NCBI GenBank assembly: GCA_029964075.1 | Contig: CM057142.1 | Span: 573,770 to 637,769, forward strand | Direction of reading: 5' to 3' | DNA length: 64,000 nucleotides | Source: Patiria pectinifera | Taxonomy: Eukaryota > Echinodermata > Asteroidea > Valvatida > Asterinidae | Shown here: positions 57,198 to 64,000 of the stretch, one piece after another | Position numbering within the stretch: the first letter of the stretch is position 1 | Layout: the number at the start of each line of letters is the position of its first letter | The notes under the pieces: generated by a model | Told to the model about the DNA's origin: nothing | The model's database searches: none | The model's input: only the letters and a program-made list of their open reading frames with translations | Program-made: the position numbers and the translations under genes

Positions 57198-57531
57198 CAA
57201 GGGCGGATCGGGGGGGGGGGCCAAAGGGGGCCATGGCCCCCCCCCCCAAAAAAAAACGAAACCAATATTTTTTTTTTGTTATGTGACATCGCAATAAAGG
57301 CAGGAAATGAGTACACCACCATCTTTTCCTCAAGAAAAAATTGGTTAAAGTGGTCAGAAATTGCCTCAGATCGCACCACAGAGCATCTAGAATCCAAAAA
57401 AAATTCGGGGCCCTTAAGCGGGCCCCGAACCCCACGCCGTAATTTTTTTGACCCACTTTTTGGGGGGACCAAATTTTTTTTGGCCCCCCCCCCAAAAAAT
57501 TGTGTTCTGGATCCGCCCTTGCTGTCAAAAA
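57198..57531. mobile_element. hAT-like MITE, CAAGGGCGGATC family, unit 2
   Basis: Same insertion as 39332-39650, with the CTGTCAAA duplication at 57190-57197 and 57532-57539. Differences are mostly in homopolymer lengths. Confidence 0.85.
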
Positions 57532-58148
57532 GCAATTGCAATTCTGAAGTAGTCATTGTAGCATAGATAGTCGTAATATGCACATGTTGTATAATTACAG
57601 TTCAATAAAACAATTGAGTCTGTGGCATCCTCCTTATTTATTCCTACAATTGTAATTTGTAAATAAGAATCCCAAATTAAGACTATAAGATTATAATTGA
57701 TCTTTTAATGATAAAATGTAATAATAAGTTTACTAACACTGAATGGATAGGCTTTAATATTTATACAGTATTATAGGCGCATATACCATCGGCTTTAGTT
57801 ATGATGAACAACGTTAATTCTCATTCTACTACTAGCTTCTTATTGTAAGACTCATCTACTACATGTACTTACAAAACTCCTTTGAGAGAAAACAATTACA
57901 TAAAGCTATAACAACAGCGCTTACCATTTTAAGAAGTCATATTAACAAGAGAATAAACATTATATTATTCATCTCAGGCCTGACTGCCAGGGAACGGACT
58001 GACTCCCGTATAATGCCAATTTCCTCCCCCCCCCCGGCCCAATTTTTTAATGACCCTGCTGCATGTACTTTAGTTTAACTATTTAGTTTCATTAATTTGT
58101 TTTCAGACCAGGACTGTTGAGAAAAAAAGTAATATTTTATTGCGATAA

Positions 58149-58511
58149 GGCCAAAAAAAAAATAAGTCGGTCTCTGGTCAGCGCGCGCGTCGATTTTAAT
58201 CATGAGCGTCGATCTTTTTTTCCCCAAAATGTTCCGCGGTAGCTCCAACAGCGCCCTCTATTTCCGCACCTCCTCATTTTTGTTTTACCAAAGCGCACCA
58301 AGGAATGGGAAATTGCACCAAGGCAAATGATCGAAAGCACCAAGGCAAATTATGGAGGACACCAATGTACATGAGGACATCAAAACAGCAAAATAGTACC
58401 CCACCTTGTCTGTACAATCCAAGCTTGAAGGAAAAAAAAAAAAAAAAGCCGCGTGGCCGCGTCAATTCCGGAACTTTGGTCTGACCAGAGACCGGATATT
58501 TTTTTTTGGCC
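58149..58511. mobile_element. PIF/Harbinger-like MITE, unit 2
   Basis: Same insertion as 40279-40661, with TAA at 58146-58148 and 58512-58514. Confidence 0.85.
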
Positions 58512-59143
58512 TAAACTTCATTGCGTTTCAGCCATATACAATTATTCGGCTCCGTGCAAAATAGCACGCATGATACACGTGCCCAACTCATTAATACGTA
58601 ATTACCGGTATAGTTGCTTTTTATTACCAACGTCAATACTGGACATTCCTGCTTGTGTGAAAATCCACTTGTTTCTCAGGCAATTTAAACGAACTTAAAT
58701 CTTAAAACATAACCATATTTGAGAGAAAATCCATGCAAACTATCTAGATAATGCCATTTCTTCGTTCAAATTTTTATTTTTTTTATGTTGAAGTTTTTTC
58801 TGTTGACGGATTACATTTTGATTATTTTAAAACCAGAACAAGAGGTTAGACCTTCATTATAGTAAATCGCAGGTTCAAGCCCCGCTCCAGTCTTTGTTCA
58901 GTTTTTCAATACATTGTTACAATTCACCTCGTCAGTTTCCCTTTGTAGTTCATTTCAAAATAGGTAATACAAGGCCGTATATCCTCTCTGAGTGATCCCC
59001 GTTTGCTATTCCCAGGTACACTAGTCTGCATCGTGACTATGGGTGTGGTCCCTGGCTACACGGCATTACACGGGTTGTGGCGTCTGACTAGCGACCCTTC
59101 ATTTGAACAAAGATATTGACCAATTGAGGTACCGCCAACATAG

Positions 59144-59215
59144 GGTTGGATAGTTCAGTTGGTAGAGCACCGGAACGGAAATCCGGAGGTCTGAGGTTCA
59201 AAGCCCCAGCCAGTC
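59144..59215 (+). tRNA. tRNA-like sequence, unit 2
   Basis: Counterpart of 44736-44807, with a T-to-G change in the 3' acceptor strand (CCCCAGCCAGTC) that weakens the acceptor stem. Further evidence against function. Confidence 0.35.
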
Positions 59216-59223
59216 AATGTCTT

Positions 59224-62200
59224 TGTTCAACATTTTTATTACTTTATACACATACAATTTCGTTTTGACAAAAATAAGTCGTAACTATACAGTGCATGTA
59301 AATACGAAGTACAAGTAAAATATAACAAAGATTGTTTCCAAAGTTCAGAATAAGACAGAGATATACACAGGATGAGTTGAAAAGAACTTGACTGAGTTAT
59401 GATTTCAAAATTCATTATAACATAAGAATAAAGTACATATTTCTAACTATAGAGCAACTGTCAATGTTTTTAGGTATATTGTATACTCTATTTACAAGTT
59501 ATTTTAATCGAAATAACACAAAACTCAGCTGTCCACCATATACATGTAGTACTACTGATCATTTTGACACCGATACGAATCGATGAATATCCTTTAAATA
59601 CAATGAACAAAAAGTTGCAAAGGAAAGAAGACAAAAATCACCATTCTCATTTCAGAAAAAAAACATGATTTGTTCCTCATATACAAAACACAAAATATGA
59701 CAGTAAAAATAATGTTTCAGTCATGACTCTTATTAAATCTCAGTTAGATATGAACGCATGTAATCTCTGATTGTCACTCGGCTAAATACTTCAAAGCAGT
59801 AAGCATTCCATGGAGAGCTTAAACGAGCTTAAAAATACTGCAAGTTAAACTAGACTTGCGCGACCCCCTGGCATGCTGGCAGTATTTATCATATGTCGGC
59901 ACTAAACAGTTGAACTAACCTAAATTAACAGTGACCTCATTTGACCCCACGATGACCTTTGACCTCAAATGTCTCAAGTCATCTGAAGTCCCCCTACCCA
60001 AAGATTATTGTCACCAAGTTTGATTGAGATTGAAGTCTGACTTTTCATATGACAGCACTAAACAGTTAACCTAACTAAAATGGAACACACAGTCGTGAAT
60101 TTCTATACACCTGAGGACAATGCTTTGTGTTTCCCGTTGTCCCTGTAATATAACACTCTCCCATGGATTAAGCACCTAACCGTATGATCGAGGACCGTTT
60201 TCAACAAAAGACCCAACGCTCGAGGACTGAAAGGATCTCCCCTCGTGTATCTGTCCTCTATCGTAAAGCCATACAAAGTCATGTACACCCCCTACACACA
60301 CAGAAGGAATACACTATCGCAATATCCCCCTTTAAGAGGATAATAAAAGCCAGTCGATTCTTTCAGTAAAACATGGATCACTTCTGATAACAAAGATCTT
60401 TTTTTTCAGAAGATTGTAAGAAATGCTCGTTTAAAATTGCTTCGTTTGTTTATCAATTGTGATTGCTGTTTTAAGGTAAAACAACATTAATCCCGGTCAC
60501 TCTTTTTTGACTCACCCCGACTATCGCTACAATGCTACATTACAAGTTACAATGTATATTCATTCTACTAAACTTTCTAATAAATATGTATCGCATTGTA
60601 CAAGTATTTTTGTTTTGTTTATTTAAGTGTTTTTACTATTATCAACAATATTCTTCCTCACGATCAACCCACATCTCACGATAAACTCATATTATCTTTT
60701 ACCAAGTGATGGGTAGGTCAGGTTTGATAAAAAAATTGCAATAATTCAGTAACATAAAATGAAGCCAAATAGCCATTTCTTTATACACTGCATGGCAAAC
60801 TTCATTTTTAGGTATTTCAGAATAGAAGCATTCTTTGTGTGCGCACAATGAGTAATTCCATTCGCTTCGCACGTCACTCTTTTTTAATCACAAATTTATA
60901 TGGATAGGTTTAAATCGTCTTGCAGTTTGTAATAACGTATATTACATTTGCAAAACAAACGGACGCTTAGAAATTGCAATCCGTGTACAGTACATGCTTT
61001 TTTTTAATCTCTGTTCCCCGACCGCAGACCAAATTGCAATTGTCGTGCTGGCAAGAGACTATAAAACTTCATTTCTCAGCTTTGATGACTGAACACTTAT
61101 ACAGCGTGTCCCAAAAAAAATGTCCCTCTCATAGACCACAGAATAACTTTGTACCAAAATCAAGTTTTATACTCAATTAAGTTTACATATTTAGAAAGCC
61201 CACTTAATTTTGTAGTTCCTGTGAAAATTTCAAAGGTCTCGCTTCATTGGTTTTGAATACACAGGCTTTTATGTAACAGCAGTGCTTTCCGGCCCATTCC
61301 AAGTTTGATGAAAAGAAATGCACACTACAGACATACCATACCTTATTCCATGCTTCACTTTTATTTCAACAACTGTGTTCTTGTTTTGTTATTAAGTAAC
61401 TAAAGTCAAGTTCATTTAATTTTTTCAAATGAAAACTAATCAAAGTTCAGTTTCACTGGTCGAGTTTGCTTTCACAGGGTGTGTTCCACTTATGGTTTGT
61501 ACTTCAATGTCCAGCTTGTAAACCTTTATTGTCCTCCTGCACATCCTTCCACCTGCAAACTTGGAATGGGCTGAAAAGCACTGCTGTGACATAATAGACT
61601 GTGTATTCAAAACCAATGAAGTGAGACCTATGAAATTTTCACAGAAGTTACAAAATTAAATGGGCTTTCTTAAACTGAACACTAAATTGAGAATAATACT
61701 TGATTTTGGAATTAATTTAGCAGTCTATCAGAGGGACATTTTTTTTTGGGACACGCTGTATTAGATCGTCTATGTAATGTAATTTGTTTTAATACAGCCC
61801 TTGTAAATGCACCTTCGTTTCCCATCTCACCTTATTTTTTAAATTTTCATGTTGCCATTTTTAAGGGCATTTTGAAACCTTTTTGGTTTTTACGATAGTA
61901 CAAATTTGCATATTCATGATCAAAAGTGTGATGTCATTTCAGGCAGAAACAGCTACTTCAGCACCAAAATCTGCCAGGATTTTGGATATTTAGCTGTCAT
62001 TAATTTTCTTTTCTTTGGTGATTCGATGGTGTTTCAATACAAGTCATGACAGTTGGCCAATGAACAACGTTTCTCACAAAGGTTTTTCAATTAGCAAATT
62101 TTTGAACAGAAAATCCCTTAACTGGAACAGTGTTTTACTGAAATGACATCACAGCAACAGCGCCGTTATTCGTCAGGAAAAGCACGGACAATTTAAAATG

Positions 62201-62630
62201 TCCAAAGATGTGTACTTTTCAAAAAGATTAACAAAAAAGGGATGTCGAATAGTTTTCATACGTTAAAGAGGAGTAGAAAGTTGCACAAAATATGTTCTGA
62301 AGTGAAATTCATGTGATGGGCCCTATGCTTTGCGATTGATCAAGGACACATCCAACGTTAAAGTCATTCAAAGTGAGGTGCTTTTTATTTTGTTTTGCCT
62401 TGTTTTCTCAGTGATTCAATTTTGATTTTTTTAAACGAAATTAATAGCACAATGGGCCTCAATCCAATCTGTCGGCTGTGAGGGTTTGGCCTTTAAAGAA
62501 ATAAAATCAAATGTGATGGAAATACCGCGTTATTATGGAACTTAATCGGTGTACAAGGCTCGTCTAAGTCGCATACATTTTATAGTTGAATAATGGATAC
62601 GTTCGGCTAGTGACTTTTGTGGATTGCTAA
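59224..62630. other. Unit 2 tract between tRNA-like sequence and Ub/ART-like gene
   Basis: Matches 44816-47577 apart from the 657-bp MITE at 61102-61758 and small indels. No gene recognised. Confidence 0.65.
61102..61758. mobile_element. Foldback MITE with TA duplication and exact empty site
   Basis: Ends CAGCGTGTCCCAAAAAAAA and its inverse are flanked by TA (61100-61101 and 61759-61760). Unit 1 has the uninterrupted site CACTTATATTAGATC at 46693-46707. The arms pair over roughly 200 bp and there is no transposase. The TA duplication and terminus fit Tc1/mariner (IS630) type. It inserted after the large duplication, or was lost from unit 1. Confidence 0.9.
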
Positions 62631-63863
62631 TTACAACTCTCGTGTAAGTATACCATACGGTCTGACATGATAAATACCATTCTCAGGATCTTGCATGGGG
62701 CATAACCAGTAAGTGAAATCAGCATGGCCTGTTTTCTCCGGTGGAATCACCTCAAGGTGATTCGGGTCTACCCGATTCTGAAGGGCAAACTTATATCTCT
62801 TACCGTCTTTAGTAAATTTTTTCGTGTAGCGATGCTCATCTATCTTCTCTAAGTTGGGGCTGGAGTAGACCGCTCGACCGAAGAGCTCTCTTGGACCAAT
62901 TTTGTAGCCTGCCCCCAATATTGGTTTCACGCAACGTTTTTCCGTGCCATGGTAACTAACTGCCCACTCACCAGGACTTGAGTGGGTGCGAATGCCGTTG
63001 TCTCCCAGCCACGTGTCGTTCTCATACTCACCGTGCACTTTAATTGCGTAGCGTTTCCATCCATATGGGCGCTGGTAGACTTGACCACCTCGCAGGTATG
63101 TCTTCCCATCATCAGATTTATCTGTAAAGTCGTAGTCGTACTGTGGGTCCAGATCAGAGGGATCAAGTTCAAAAATGCCCATCTGTTCGCCAGGGCTGCA
63201 TTTCATGCCAAATATGGTGCAATCACCACGAATTCCCAGGTATTTGATCTCTTCGTGATCCTCAAGTTGGCTGCCGTTGAAGATAAGCATCAGTCGCCGG
63301 CGGGGAAGGCCTAGCTTGTTCGCCGCCTGCTTCCTCACATCCGCGACGGTCGAGTTGATATTGACATCCAGTGTGATACTTTTGTTCATCTTGAGCATGT
63401 GTATGTCCACTCTTATGGATTGATCATTACCTTCATACATGAATCCATTTTGGGGCTGAGAGTATATCATTGAGGTCATGCTGAAGAGATCCTTGATGCT
63501 AAGCCGAGTGGCACTGTGTGCAGCTTGAGCTGCTGCTGCAGTTGCAGGGGCTGTTGTAGGGGCTGCTGCAGGAGCGCGAAACACGCGGCGAGCCTCATTG
63601 TAATGAATCTCCCGCCTTGGGCACGGAAAGTACTCTCGCACGCGTGCGGCACTACCCCCGAAAAACCAGCTAAAAAAGAGATCATCAATCCATTTGATCC
63701 AGGCACGCCACTTATGACGGGCGCACTGGTCCTCGTCTAAGAGGCACCCAGAGCATCGGCGGGCTTGTGGGATTGGACTCTGAATTGGACTCTGGATGTT
63801 CAGCCCTGTCGAAGCTGAAAAGCCTGAGGAGATGATTTCTGCAGCAAGGGGAGAACCCGCCAT
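62631..63863 (-). CDS. Ubiquitin-like plus ADP-ribosyltransferase-like domain protein, unit 2
   Basis: An intact 410-residue single-exon paralogue of 47578-48810. By my count there are ten differences: T72A, G85E, V142M, N237D, E261Q, V274I, N288D, R327L, P384T and S388C. The Cys/His cluster, ubiquitin-like core, YHGT and AVYSSP motifs are unchanged. Five of the changes (V274I, N288D, R327L, P384T and S388C) fall in the ART-like region. Both copies lacking stops or frameshifts while the linked lectin decayed suggests this gene is kept by selection; that is inference. Confidence 0.8.
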   Translation of the reverse strand: MAGSPLAAEIISSGFSASTGLNIQSPIQSPIPQARRCSGCLLDEDQCARHKWRAWIKWIDDLFFSWFFGGSAARVREYFPCPRREIHYNEARRVFRAPAAAPTTAPATAAAAQAAHSATRLSIKDLFSMTSMIYSQPQNGFMYEGNDQSIRVDIHMLKMNKSITLDVNINSTVADVRKQAANKLGLPRRRLMLIFNGSQLEDHEEIKYLGIRGDCTIFGMKCSPGEQMGIFELDPSDLDPQYDYDFTDKSDDGKTYLRGGQVYQRPYGWKRYAIKVHGEYENDTWLGDNGIRTHSSPGEWAVSYHGTEKRCVKPILGAGYKIGPRELFGRAVYSSPNLEKIDEHRYTKKFTKDGKRYKFALQNRVDPNHLEVIPPEKTGHADFTYWLCPMQDPENGIYHVRPYGILTREL

Positions 63864-64000
63864 TTCATTAGTAGCCTACAGTGGTCGCTAGGTATTGTTA
63901 AAACCAAGAAGGGGAGGTGCAGACTCAGTCTATGTAATGGCGAAAGCTTGGCTCGCTCCGTGGATAACGGGTGCTATGACTCAGACTATAGTGCAGACAC

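Overview
This window looks like animal nuclear DNA, most likely from a marine invertebrate deuterostome (echinoderm, hemichordate or lancelet type). The basis is spliced genes with GT-AG introns, tRNA-derived SINEs with TTATT-type tails, a Penelope-like element with a GIY-YIG nuclease, short secreted C-type lectins and a very high density of small DNA transposons. The species cannot be fixed from sequence alone. All similarity statements were made by eye, without alignment or database search.

Region 1 (0.3-21.9 kb) holds two conserved housekeeping genes in convergent orientation. CCDC97 (+) has three coding exons giving 383 residues. DESI2 (-) has five coding exons giving 188 residues, a PPPDE-family deSUMOylase-type thiol peptidase with its His and Cys visible. 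Back-to-back polyadenylation signals near 4.28-4.32 kb suggest both transcripts end at nearly the same point. DESI2 introns carry SINEs, two minisatellites, an unrecognised 160-codon reading frame and a transposon nested in another transposon.

Region 2 (21.9-35.5 kb) is a transposon field without a recognised host gene. It holds hAT-like elements with 8-bp target duplications, a 966-bp element with 9-bp duplications, SINEs, a perfect small hairpin element, one broken Penelope-like element (about 27.8-30.7 kb) and a 4.6-kb long inverted repeat that was itself hit by a hAT-like element.

Region 3 (about 35.9 kb to the window end) is a large direct duplication. Unit 1 (about 35.9-49.0 kb) and unit 2 (about 52.2 kb to beyond 64.0 kb) each run: secreted C-type lectin (+), lectin exon fragment, foldback repeat, MITE-rich tract with tRNA-like sequences, then a single-exon gene (-) for a 410-residue protein with a ubiquitin-like domain and a C-terminal ADP-ribosyltransferase-like domain. 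The two Ub/ART-like copies are intact and differ at 10 residues by my count. The lectin is intact in unit 1 and broken in unit 2. Unit 1 has a further internal 2.4-kb tandem duplication. Insertions present in one copy and absent in another give exact empty sites for several transposon families. The Ub/ART-like pair is the best candidate for an interesting poorly described system; its activity is inference.
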